Shown here: one piece after another, positions 8,784 to 16,742 of the stretch
How positions within the stretch are numbered: the stretch's first letter is position 1
Layout: each line of letters begins with the position of its first letter
DNA from: Sporosarcina sp. BI001-red
Lineage (GTDB): Bacteria > Bacillota > Bacilli > Bacillales_A > Planococcaceae
Assembly (NCBI RefSeq): GCF_003384035.1
Contig: NZ_QQAK01000011.1
Location: forward strand, 248,001 to 312,000
Length of the DNA: 64,000 bases
Direction: 5' to 3'
Made by a program: the position numbers and the translations under genes
Notes under the pieces: generated by a model
The model's database searches: none
Seen by the model: the letters and a program-made list of their open reading frames with translations, nothing else
Told to the model about the DNA's origin: nothing

Positions 8784-9571
8784 TACCCACTCACCTCGAA
8801 TCCCACTTGAAGGGAACGGATCGCCCGATCAGGTGATTCACTTCTCATAAGGGTTTCACCGACCAACACAGCTCCTGCACCCGCTTTCGCGACACGTTGT
8901 GCATCGGTAGTCCCTCCAATTCCACTTTCACTAATGAGCACGCGCCCTGATTCAAACGGGAAGACAGAAGCTATTTCTTCCGTTTTCGCAAGATCCACCT
9001 CAAACGTCCGTAAGTCACGATTGTTCACTCCGACCAGTTGCGCTCCTGCTTCTAAAGCACGATCCAACTCATTAGAATCATGAACTTCGACCAACACTTC
9101 CAATCCAAGTGCTGTTGCATAGACATGCAATGCTTTTAGATCTGCATCCGGCAAGGCTGCGACAATAAGCAAGATAACGGAGGCCCCTGCTGCTAGCGCA
9201 CTGTCTATTTGAATGGGATGAATGATGAAATCTTTACATAGAACCGGGATAAGAACAGCTTCAGCTACTTCCTTTAAATCCTCAAACGAACCTTTAAAAA
9301 ATGGCGTATCTGTCAATACAGAGACACATGCAGCTCCCGCTCGCTCATATATCCTTGCTTGATGGACTGGGTTGACAGTGTCTTTAATAATTCCTTTCGA
9401 TGGTGAAGCCCGTTTTATTTCCGCAATCACTTGTAACTGATCTGAGTTCATAATGGAATCACGCAACGATTGACGAGCTACTCTTGCTAAAGAAGCTGGG
9501 ACAGTTGGTTCTGCTAACAATCTGTTTACCTCATGTTCTTTCTCTCGTAAAATATCATCGAGAATGGTCAT
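8783..9571 (-). CDS. trpC: Indole-3-glycerol phosphate synthase
   Basis: Closes the indole ring: CdRP to indole-3-glycerol phosphate with loss of CO2 and water. A 262-residue TIM barrel with the expected IAEIKRASPSKG (catalytic Lys and substrate loop), VLCKDFIIHPIQI (catalytic Lys), VEVHDSNELDRAL, GVNNRDLRTFEVD and ISESGIG. Its start overlaps trpD by 4 bases and its end overlaps trpF by one. Confidence 0.97.
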   Translation of the reverse strand: MTILDDILREKEHEVNRLLAEPTVPASLARVARQSLRDSIMNSDQLQVIAEIKRASPSKGIIKDTVNPVHQARIYERAGAACVSVLTDTPFFKGSFEDLKEVAEAVLIPVLCKDFIIHPIQIDSALAAGASVILLIVAALPDADLKALHVYATALGLEVLVEVHDSNELDRALEAGAQLVGVNNRDLRTFEVDLAKTEEIASVFPFESGRVLISESGIGGTTDAQRVAKAGAGAVLVGETLMRSESPDRAIRSLQVGFEVSG

Positions 9572-10599
9572 GACGTCACCACCTTATTGGAGCACTGCTC
9601 ACAAAAGGCAGCCACTTCTTCTAATTTCCTCTTCGCCCGCCCTGCAAGAATACTATCTTCTGCAAGTCGCACCCCTTCTTGAACGGTTCTTACAATACCT
9701 TCTGTGAATAACCCAATCCCAGCATTGAAGACGACTGTGTCGAATTGCGGACCTCGTTGACCATCCATGATTGAACGGATAATCGTTGCATTATGTGCCG
9801 CATCCCCACCCCTGATCGCTTCAACATTAGCTGGTTCTAGCCCCACGTCCTCAGCCGTCAACGTAAATGGAATCAAATCACCACGATCTGCAAGAACGAG
9901 TGTATTTCTACCAGCAAGTGTTGCTTCATCAAGACCTCCTGCACCCGCGACAACTACAGCCCGCTTCCGTCCCAGCATGTTCAGGACAGAAGCATACTCC
10001 ATAACAAACTCCTTACGGTTAATGCCCGTGTATTGTGAATAAAGGGGCACTGGATTCGTCAATGGACCAACTAGGTTAAAGATTGTCGGACTGCCAATAC
10101 GTCTTCGGATTTCTCCGATACGTTTCATCTTTGGATGCACGTTCGGGGCGAATAGGAACGCAATACCAGTCTGCTCCATCATGGCCGTCGTTTCCGATAG
10201 CGTAAGATCATTGCGCATCCCTAGCTCTTCAAGTACATCATGGCTTCCTGCAGCGCTTGAAATCTTCCGGTTGCCGTGTTTTGCAACGCATACTCCCGAA
10301 GCTGCCATGACAAAAGCAGACGCTGTACTGATGTTGAAACTGTTTGAACCGTCTCCTCCCGTTCCACAGTTATCAATATAGGATCCTTCAGGAAATTCAG
10401 GGCGAATTGCATGTGAAGACATGACGGATGCAAGGGCTGCCACTTCGTCAGCAGTTTCTCCTTTTTGTGCAAGAGACTTCAGGAAACTCGCAATTTTCTT
10501 CTCGTCTGTACGTTCATCAAACAACAGGCCTGCTACACCTTCCATCTCTTGAAACGTTAAATTTCGATTTGCTCGAATGGCCTCTATATAACTCTTCAT
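9568..10599 (-). CDS. trpD: Anthranilate phosphoribosyltransferase
   Basis: Transfers the phosphoribosyl group of PRPP to anthranilate. The 343-residue protein has the PRPP loop DNCGTGGDGSNSFNIST, the anthranilate-site KHGNRKISS and the hinge-region LGPLTNPVP equivalent (VGPLTNPVPLYSQ). It is a stand-alone TrpD, not fused to a TrpG amidotransferase. It lies 43 bases after trpE. Confidence 0.97.
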   Translation of the reverse strand: MKSYIEAIRANRNLTFQEMEGVAGLLFDERTDEKKIASFLKSLAQKGETADEVAALASVMSSHAIRPEFPEGSYIDNCGTGGDGSNSFNISTASAFVMAASGVCVAKHGNRKISSAAGSHDVLEELGMRNDLTLSETTAMMEQTGIAFLFAPNVHPKMKRIGEIRRRIGSPTIFNLVGPLTNPVPLYSQYTGINRKEFVMEYASVLNMLGRKRAVVVAGAGGLDEATLAGRNTLVLADRGDLIPFTLTAEDVGLEPANVEAIRGGDAAHNATIIRSIMDGQRGPQFDTVVFNAGIGLFTEGIVRTVQEGVRLAEDSILAGRAKRKLEEVAAFCEQCSNKVVTS

Positions 10600-10642
10600 A
10601 ACTCATCTCTCCTCTTCTCAACTATTCTCTTTTCCATCAATC

Positions 10643-12019
10643 CTAATGGCTTTTCTTTGTCAATCCCGTTAGAGATTTGGCTTTATTGACCGTCTCCATG
10701 AATTCCGAATGTGGATTTGATGCTTCAACAATTCCGGCACCTGACTGAACACTTACAACCCCATCTTTCACAACCATTGTACGAATTGTTAGGGCAAAAT
10801 CGACATTACCGTTTAGACCGATGTACCCGATTGCTCCGCCGTAAATGCCTCTCGGCTCTGACTCAAGTTCATCAATCATCTCCATTGCCACAGGTTTCGG
10901 GCTACCAGTGACCGTCCCTGCCGGCAGACTCGTCTTGAGAGCATCCAGCGCATGCATCCCCGGTGCAAGATTGCCTGTCACTTCTGATACAAGATGCATC
11001 ACATGCTCATACCTCACCGTTTCTTGGTACATAGTTACTTCAACACTTGCTGGATTACAGAACTGTTTCATTTCGGTCTGACTTAACTCAACAAGCATGT
11101 CATGCTCTGCCAACTCTTTCGGATCTTTGCGTAGTGTTTGTTCCAATTCATCATCTTCTCTTTTAGTAGTCCCTCGTTTACGCGTTCCAGCAATCGGATT
11201 CGTTTGGACGCGATTCTCTTGGACACGTACAAGGCTTTCAGGAGAAGCTCCAATAACGATATGATCATCAAATTCCATGTAATACATATACGGCGAGGGA
11301 TTCCTTTCTCGTAAAAGTCGATACAGTTGGAAGGGATCTCCTTCAATATCTGCTTCCAATCTTCGTGATAAGACGACTTGTTCAGCTTTTCCTGCTTTTA
11401 TGTCATCGATTACTCGCTGTACATTAGTTTCAAATGCCTGTTGCGATACATCACTTCGATAGTCGGAAACCGTAACATCTGTTTCACCATCTACAACACC
11501 CGTTAAAAGTGTTGCAGCAAGTTCATCCAAATTAGGTGCCTGATGGGTAGGATGTATTTCTGTATGCACCAATGTCACTTCGTTTATATGGTGGTCATAG
11601 ACAATGATTGTGTCGTAAATATTAAAATAAGCACTCGGGAATTCTATATTTGCTCTGTTATTCTCTTTTCTTCCAGCATCATATCCGAAATAGCCTACCG
11701 CACCACCTGTAAACGGAAATTCACTATCATCACTCACCCTCGGCATAAGCCGTTTGAGCAGTGTGAACAAGTCTCCTTCATGAAGAAACGAAGAGTCATT
11801 CATGTAATTGGTTTCCTCTACGCCATTTTGATGTCCTTTATAGGCTTTTAAGGGATTTGCACCTATCAACGAATAGCGTCCATTTTGTGTATGCCCTGAC
11901 GAACTTTCCAACAAAAATTTATGTGTGCCTCGTAGTCTTTCAAAGAGCAAAGTAGGTGTTACCGTTTCTCCATCGATCCTTTTGGCTGTTACTCGTAACC
12001 CCATCTTTTCGATTGTCAT
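10643..12019 (-). CDS. trpE: Anthranilate synthase component I
   Basis: Makes anthranilate from chorismate and ammonia, the committed step. 458 residues. The N-terminal feedback motif LLESSSG is intact, so tryptophan inhibition is likely. The chorismate-binding C-terminal domain shows QVVLSRR, IAGTRKRG, LPAGTVTGSPK and GAIGYIG. The start is the ATG at 12019, with GGGAGAG 7 bases upstream; the ATG at 12034 lacks a site. No trpG is present in the operon. In Bacillus subtilis the amidotransferase is shared with folate synthesis (PabA), and the same is likely here. Confidence 0.96.
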   Translation of the reverse strand: MTIEKMGLRVTAKRIDGETVTPTLLFERLRGTHKFLLESSSGHTQNGRYSLIGANPLKAYKGHQNGVEETNYMNDSSFLHEGDLFTLLKRLMPRVSDDSEFPFTGGAVGYFGYDAGRKENNRANIEFPSAYFNIYDTIIVYDHHINEVTLVHTEIHPTHQAPNLDELAATLLTGVVDGETDVTVSDYRSDVSQQAFETNVQRVIDDIKAGKAEQVVLSRRLEADIEGDPFQLYRLLRERNPSPYMYYMEFDDHIVIGASPESLVRVQENRVQTNPIAGTRKRGTTKREDDELEQTLRKDPKELAEHDMLVELSQTEMKQFCNPASVEVTMYQETVRYEHVMHLVSEVTGNLAPGMHALDALKTSLPAGTVTGSPKPVAMEMIDELESEPRGIYGGAIGYIGLNGNVDFALTIRTMVVKDGVVSVQSGAGIVEASNPHSEFMETVNKAKSLTGLTKKSH

Positions 12020-12055
12020 CTGACTCTCTCCCATCTCGTTTAAGTTCTATAAAAC

Positions 12056-12106
12056 GACAAAAAGCCCCCTGCATCCAGACAGTTATGTCTGGTTGCAGAG
12101 GACGGA
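12056..12106 (-). terminator. Conditional terminator of the trp T-box
   Basis: On the minus strand CTGCA-ACCAGACA pairs with TGTCTGG-ATGCAG and is followed by GGGGGCTTTTTG. Its 5' side overlaps the region that would pair with the T-box sequence in the antiterminator, as expected for a T-box switch. Confidence 0.88.
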
Positions 12107-12405
12107 AAAATCCGCGTTGCCACCTCTATTGGAATACAGAAGTACTCCCACTTCGTGTGCGTTCATTCAGCACTTCCCGTAACGCGGGAATGGCGTCCTT
12201 GAAAAAACCAGTAGATGGTTTTCACTAGGCTCTCATAAGTCCATTCACACCACAAGACAGGTCGGTTCTCACCAGCCACCGACTCTCTGAATCCGTCTAA
12301 TGCGATGCTACTCTTCTTATTTCAATGATTTCTCAGCTATGCTCTTCTCGTCTCTGCTCTCCGTGGGCGGCGTCGCTCCCGACACCAACTACCCATCTGA
12401 AAGTT
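12056..12405 (-). promoter_or_regulatory. Tryptophan T-box leader of the trp operon
   Basis: Leader RNA that senses uncharged tRNA-Trp and controls termination before trpE. The T-box signature AGAGGTGGCAACGCGG lies at 12112-12127 on the minus strand, followed by the terminator/antiterminator region. Stem I contains the AGAGAGTCGGTGG and GGTGAGAACCGA elements, and the specifier loop reads GAATGGACTT, with codon TGG (Trp) complementary to 12241-12243. This makes tRNA-Trp the effector, consistent with the operon. The transcript from the mapped promoter starts about 100 bases before stem I; that extra 5' stretch can form its own GC-rich hairpin around 12345-12375. Confidence 0.92.
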
Positions 12406-12411
12406 GTTCCA

Positions 12412-12440
12412 ATCTTACAACCTATCGTAGTCTCTGTCAA
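12412..12440 (-). promoter_or_regulatory. Promoter of the trp operon
   Basis: On the minus strand, a perfect TTGACA (12440-12435) and TAAGAT (12417-12412) are separated by 17 bases. It predicts a start near 12405 and a leader of roughly 385 bases before trpE. It is the best sigma-A match in the divergent region. Confidence 0.75.
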
Positions 12441-12480
12441 TCATTATCTTTTCTGAAAACTGTATTTTATTTTAGAAGCT

Positions 12481-12509
12481 TTGATTGGCAGCTAAAAAGA
12501 AGCTACAAT
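12481..12509 (+). promoter_or_regulatory. Promoter of the pseudouridine synthase gene
   Basis: TTGATT (12481-12486) and TACAAT (12504-12509) with a 17-base spacer, 34 bases before the ATG at 12543. It is divergent from the trp promoter and 40 bases from its -35 box. Confidence 0.65.
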
Positions 12510-12542
12510 AAGAAAAACAGTAATCAGACAAGGTGGGACCTC

Positions 12543-13247
12543 ATGCGTATTAACAAATTTCTGAGTGAAGCGGGAATCACATCCCGGCGCGGTGCTGATA
12601 AATGGATAGAGGCTGGGCGTGTCGTCATTAACGGGAAAACTGCTGAACTTGGCAGTAAGGTCGAAGACGGCGATCTCGTTAAAGTAGATGGTAAACCGGT
12701 ATCAGTTGAAGAACAACTCGTCTATCTGATGTTGAACAAACCCGTTGGAATCACAAGTACAACTGAACGACATGTCCATGGAAATGTCGTGGACTTCGTG
12801 AACCATCCCTTACGAATTTTCCACATCGGTCGTTTGGATAAGGACTCAGATGGCTTACTACTCCTTACAAATGACGGCGACATTGTGAATGAAATCTTGC
12901 GTGAAGAACACGGGCATGAAAAAGAATACATCGTGACGGTGGATCGCCCCATAACGGATCAGTTCGTACGTGAGATGGAACAAGGGGTCTCCATTCTGGA
13001 TACAGTGACCAAGCTGTGTAAAGTTCGGAAACTAGGATCCCGAAAGTTCAATATCACTCTCACACAAGGGTTGAACCGACAAATCCGACGTATGTGTACG
13101 GCACTTGGCTATAACGTTGTCAGCTTACGAAGAATGCGTATTATGAACTTAACGTTGGGCAATCTACCAGTTGGTCAATGGCGTGATTTAACAGATTCAG
13201 AACGAAATGGTCTGTTCAAGGAACTGAACTATACACCCAAACGATGA
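12543..13247 (+). CDS. rluF: rRNA pseudouridine synthase, RluF/RsuA type
   Basis: Isomerises a uridine in rRNA. The 234-residue product begins with an S4 RNA-binding domain ([20 protein letters not shown], about residues 1-60), followed by the RsuA-type catalytic domain. The catalytic Asp is in [17 protein letters not shown]. The C-terminal motif [19 protein letters not shown] matches the RluF branch (23S rRNA U2604 in E. coli) rather than RsuA or RluB. The frame is open from 12300, but only the ATG at 12543 starts the S4 domain and has a GGTGGG site. It is a single-gene unit with its own promoter and terminator. Confidence 0.88.
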   Translation: MRINKFLSEAGITSRRGADKWIEAGRVVINGKTAELGSKVEDGDLVKVDGKPVSVEEQLVYLMLNKPVGITSTTERHVHGNVVDFVNHPLRIFHIGRLDKDSDGLLLLTNDGDIVNEILREEHGHEKEYIVTVDRPITDQFVREMEQGVSILDTVTKLCKVRKLGSRKFNITLTQGLNRQIRRMCTALGYNVVSLRRMRIMNLTLGNLPVGQWRDLTDSERNGLFKELNYTPKR

Positions 13248-13251
13248 AAAA

Positions 13252-13293
13252 ACCTCTATCCCGTCGGTCAGACGCGGGGATAGAGGTTCTTTT
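13252..13293. terminator. Bidirectional terminator
   Basis: ACCTCTATCCC (13252-13262) pairs with GGGATAGAGGT (13277-13287). T-rich tracts flank both sides, so it can serve the pseudouridine synthase on the plus strand and the amino acid ABC operon on the minus strand. Confidence 0.85.
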
Positions 13294-13298
13294 ATTTA

Positions 13299-14024
13299 CT
13301 ACACATTCACCATTTCAAGGAATTGGCGGGTTCTTTCATTGGTAGAGTGATTGAAAAACGTGTCTGGGTCTGCATCTTCGATAATGATTCCTTCGTTAAG
13401 CATGATGACTCGGTCCGCTACCTCTCTTGCGAACTTCATCTCGTGGGTAACAACAACCATCGTCATTCCTTCGTCTGCTAAGTCTTTCATAACTTGCAGC
13501 ACTTCTCCTACCAACTCCGGGTCCAGTGCAGACGTTGGTTCGTCAAACAACAACGCTTTCGGCTCCATTGCAAGTGCTCGAGCAATCGCAACACGCTGTT
13601 TTTGGCCACCTGATAACTTATTCGGATAGACATCTGCCTTATCGGACAGACCTACTTTTTCCAAAATTTCAAGAGCTGTTGTTTTAGCAGTAGATTTGGC
13701 AACCTTTTTGACCATGATTGGCGCTTCCATCACATTTTCAAGCACCGTCTTATGAGGAAATAGGTTGAAATGCTGAAATACCATCCCCACTTCAGCACGG
13801 ACTTTTGCAAGATCATCCTTTTTCTGATTGACCCGTTTTCCGTCAATCGTAATAACTCCTTCATTGGTCAACTCCAAGAAGTTCAGGCATCTAAGAAATG
13901 TACTTTTCCCTGAGCCACTGACACCGACGAGTACAACAACTTCGCCTGGGTGTACTTCCATATCAATTCCTTTTAACACTTCCAGTTTTCCAAACGACTT
14001 ATGAACGTTTTCTGCTTTGATCAT
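13299..14024 (-). CDS. Polar amino acid ABC transporter, ATP-binding protein (GlnQ type)
   Basis: Cytosolic ATPase of an amino acid importer. 241 residues, the normal GlnQ/HisP length. Walker [10 protein letters not shown], signature [16 protein letters not shown], Walker [14 protein letters not shown] and the H-loop VVVTHEM are all intact. The start is the ATG at 14024, with GGGGGCGG about 6 bases upstream; an earlier ATG at 14039 overlaps the permease stop and has no site. It is the last gene of a four-gene unit with the permease and two binding lipoproteins. The substrate is a polar amino acid; the exact one cannot be read from the sequence. Confidence 0.93.
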   Translation of the reverse strand: MIKAENVHKSFGKLEVLKGIDMEVHPGEVVVLVGVSGSGKSTFLRCLNFLELTNEGVITIDGKRVNQKKDDLAKVRAEVGMVFQHFNLFPHKTVLENVMEAPIMVKKVAKSTAKTTALEILEKVGLSDKADVYPNKLSGGQKQRVAIARALAMEPKALLFDEPTSALDPELVGEVLQVMKDLADEGMTMVVVTHEMKFAREVADRVIMLNEGIIIEDADPDTFFNHSTNERTRQFLEMVNV

Positions 14025-14038
14025 CGTATCCGCCCCCA

Positions 14039-14710
14039 TTATTTATCCACATCCAATTTGTTCTCATACCACTTCAGTAACGCAGTGAAAATCAGAACGA
14101 GAATAAGATAGTAAAGACCGACTACGAGGAACGTTTCAAATTGTTTGAAGTTAGATGCCGCTACACGGTTCGCAACACCGAACAATTCAGATACTCCGAT
14201 TACGTAGACTAGCGAGGAGTCTTTCAATGTGATGATGAACTGGTTGCCTAGTGGTGGGATTGCGCGTCGCAATGCTTGCGGAAATACAATACGTCTCATT
14301 GTTTGAGAACTATTCATCCCTAATGCAAGACTTGCCTCTCTCTGACCTCTGTCAATTCCTTGAATCGATCCACGGAAGATTTCTGCAATATAAGCTCCAT
14401 TATGGATACCTAGAGCAATTGCACCCGCCCAGAAGTTTTCCAGGATGATGACCGAGGTGATCCCGAAGTACAGGAACATGATTTGAACGATCAATGGAGT
14501 TCCACGAATTAGCGTAATATATAAGTTTGCGATAGTCTGCAATACTTTGGAGTTGGAAATCTTCATTAGTGCGAAGATGACCCCAAGAATCGTACCTATA
14601 ACCACTGCTATCGCTGTAATTTCAATGGTTAATAGACCTGCTTCTAAAAAACCTTTGTAGGTTTCCATAAATACATTATAAAAGGTTACAAATAACTCAG
14701 GCACCGTCAC
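14039..14710 (-). CDS. Polar amino acid ABC transporter, permease (HisM/GlnP type)
   Basis: 223 residues with five predicted membrane spans and the HEAT motif of this family: [19 protein letters not shown] early, and the EAA loop [33 protein letters not shown], which docks on the ATPase. It acts as a homodimer in the membrane, since only one permease gene is present. The start is GTG at 14710 with a weak site, so the exact start is uncertain. It lies 33 bases after the first binding-protein gene. Confidence 0.93.
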   Translation of the reverse strand: MTVPELFVTFYNVFMETYKGFLEAGLLTIEITAIAVVIGTILGVIFALMKISNSKVLQTIANLYITLIRGTPLIVQIMFLYFGITSVIILENFWAGAIALGIHNGAYIAEIFRGSIQGIDRGQREASLALGMNSSQTMRRIVFPQALRRAIPPLGNQFIITLKDSSLVYVIGVSELFGVANRVAASNFKQFETFLVVGLYYLILVLIFTALLKWYENKLDVDK

Positions 14711-14743
14711 ACCAACTTTCCATTAAATAGGTGGGGAGTTCAC

Positions 14744-15580
14744 TCATTCTAATAACTCGACACCTTCCAAATCGATGTCAAGAAGGTCGCGACCGAACCA
14801 CTTCTCTGAAATCTCTTTGTACGTTCCATCATCAATTAGTTCTTGGAGCGCCTTGTCTAGTGCTTTTGTCAATTCAGGGTTTTCTTTATTCACCGCAATC
14901 GATGGTTGTTCTACCCACATTGGCTTACCAACTTCTTTCAATTCAAAGCCATTATCGATTGCTTCAAATCCTACGATATCTGCTGTAATAACCGCGTCTA
15001 GACGACCTTTCACTGTCAAATCTTTGAGCGCTACTACATCACTACTGTAATACTGGATGTTATCAGATAGTTCTTTAGCAGGTGCTTCGTAAGTGGATTG
15101 CGCTACAACACCAATCTTCTTACCTTCAAGATCATCTGGACCTTTGACGTCGTCATTGTCTTTAGAAACAAAAATCATTCCACCAGAGTAATAATAAGGC
15201 TCTGTGAAATCTGCTTGTTTAGCTCGTTCTTTTGTGTACGCCATAGAACCGATAATTGCATCAAACTTTTTACCAACTAACCCCTGTAAAATTGTTTCAA
15301 ATGGATTGGTTACGGGATTTGGATCAAGATCCATCTTTTCAGCTAGCGCATTTCCGATTTCAACATCAAATCCAGTTAGCTTTCCGTCTTCTTCAAAACT
15401 AAACGGCTTGTATACACCACTTGCAGCAAATGTGAATTTCCCTTTTTTAACTAAATCATAGCCGGCATCCCCAGATTCACCAGCACTGCCAGACGATTTG
15501 CCATCGTCCTCTTTACCGCATGCCGCCAGTAGTAATACTGATGCAGCAAGCATCAAAAACATCATTTTCACTTTTCCCAT
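14744..15580 (-). CDS. Amino acid-binding lipoprotein (first copy)
   Basis: Extracytoplasmic substrate-binding protein of 278 residues. The signal peptide ends in the lipobox LLAACG, so it is anchored by a diacylated Cys at about residue 21. The mature part is an SBP family 3 domain: FTFAASGVYKPFSFEEDGKL, GFDVEIGNALAEKM, the Arg/Asp ligand region, and DAIIGSMAYTKERAKQADFTEPYYYSG. It is about 70 percent identical by eye to the protein encoded just upstream (15733-16545). The conserved FTFAASG-Y-P pocket is typical of cystine, arginine or glutamine binders. The pocket does not allow a finer call. Confidence 0.92.
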   Translation of the reverse strand: MGKVKMMFLMLAASVLLLAACGKEDDGKSSGSAGESGDAGYDLVKKGKFTFAASGVYKPFSFEEDGKLTGFDVEIGNALAEKMDLDPNPVTNPFETILQGLVGKKFDAIIGSMAYTKERAKQADFTEPYYYSGGMIFVSKDNDDVKGPDDLEGKKIGVVAQSTYEAPAKELSDNIQYYSSDVVALKDLTVKGRLDAVITADIVGFEAIDNGFELKEVGKPMWVEQPSIAVNKENPELTKALDKALQELIDDGTYKEISEKWFGRDLLDIDLEGVELLE

Positions 15581-15732
15581 TCTTTGAAACTCCCCTTTTG
15601 TTTTAGCCTATAGGCTATTTTTTTAACTCTACTCTATCCACTTTCCCTAGTAGAATTCATTTAAACATGAAAATTGAAAAAACCGTAACGGAACTGTAAT
15701 ATCAGTTTCCTAGTGAAACATCGGGTGTAGAA

Positions 15733-16545
15733 TTATTCAAGGAGTTCAACACCTTCCAGGTCAAGATCGAGTAAATCTCGCCCAAACCACTTCTCTGAAA
15801 TTTCTTTATAGGTCCCTTCATCAATCAATTCCACGAGTGCATCGTCAATTGCCTGGCGTAGCGAATCATTCTCTTTTCTTACCGCAATTGAAGGCTGTTC
15901 CACCCATAGAGGTTTTCCAATTTCTTTAATCTCAAATCCATTGTCCATAGCTTCATAGCCGACAATATCAGACGTGATTACGGCTTCTAGACGGTCTCCT
16001 ACTGTCAAATTCTTCAGTGCCACACCATCACTACTGTAATATTGCAAGTTATCGGAAAGCGTGGAGGCAGGCTGTTCATATGTCGTTTCAGCACCTACAC
16101 CGATTTTCTTCCCTTTTAAATCGTCTGCTGATTTGATGGTCGTGTTCTCTTTAGAGACAAAGATCATACCTCCGGAGTAATAATATGGTTTTGTGAAGCT
16201 TGCTCGTTCAGCACGTTTCTTTGTGTAGGCCATGGAGCCGATGATCGCATCATATTTTTTTGCGACCAAGCCTTGCAAGATCGTTTGGAATGGATTAGTA
16301 ACGGGGTTAGGTTCAAGGTCTAGTTTATCTGCAATAGCTTCGCCAATCTCAATATCAAAACCGGTTAGTTTCCCTCCTTCATCGAAGTTAAATGGCTTGT
16401 ATTCTCCGCTAGCGGCAAAGGTCAACTTTCCTTTATGTACCAGTTCATAATCTCTTGCCTCCTCCCCTCCGCCATTTCCGCTATCGCATGCACCAAGCAA
16501 CAAAAAAGAAATACCTATGCAACTAGCAATTGACCATTTGTTCAT
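15733..16545 (-). CDS. Amino acid-binding lipoprotein (second copy)
   Basis: 270 residues with a signal peptide and the lipobox LLGACD. It has the same SBP family 3 domain and the same C-terminal signature (GTYKEISEKWFGRDLL) as the downstream copy. The two align end to end without gaps in the mature part, so they are a tandem duplication. Differences cluster on surface positions and a few loops (for example GVVAQSTYEAP against GVGAETTYEQP). This gene is first in the unit. AAGGAGAC lies very close to the ATG, suggesting modest translation. A 152-base gap separates the two copies, long enough for an internal promoter, though I see no strong one. Confidence 0.92.
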   Translation of the reverse strand: MNKWSIASCIGISFLLLGACDSGNGGGEEARDYELVHKGKLTFAASGEYKPFNFDEGGKLTGFDIEIGEAIADKLDLEPNPVTNPFQTILQGLVAKKYDAIIGSMAYTKKRAERASFTKPYYYSGGMIFVSKENTTIKSADDLKGKKIGVGAETTYEQPASTLSDNLQYYSSDGVALKNLTVGDRLEAVITSDIVGYEAMDNGFEIKEIGKPLWVEQPSIAVRKENDSLRQAIDDALVELIDEGTYKEISEKWFGRDLLDLDLEGVELLE

Positions 16546-16742
16546 GTCTCCTTAACCCTCTCCTTTTTTAGATATGTCTTCTATTAAAACATGAAATTTC
16601 AGAAATGTGAATCTTTATACTTCCTTGTGTATTTTTTCCCTGAAGAAATGGCATTGCTGCTGTTTCTTTTCATTCCAAAAAGGGGATAGTTTTATAGGTA
16701 ACGTGATTGGAAGAATAGAATGGACAAAAGGTTGGTGAGGGC

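Noticed and set aside
12300..12542. 81-codon N-terminal extension of the pseudouridine synthase
   Set aside because: It overlaps the T-box leader and both divergent promoters and lacks a ribosome binding site; the S4 domain starts at 12543.
15602..15732. Transcription terminator between the two binding-protein genes
   Set aside because: AGCCTATAGGCT is palindromic but has no loop and its T run is on the wrong strand for this operon; other stems in the gap are too short.
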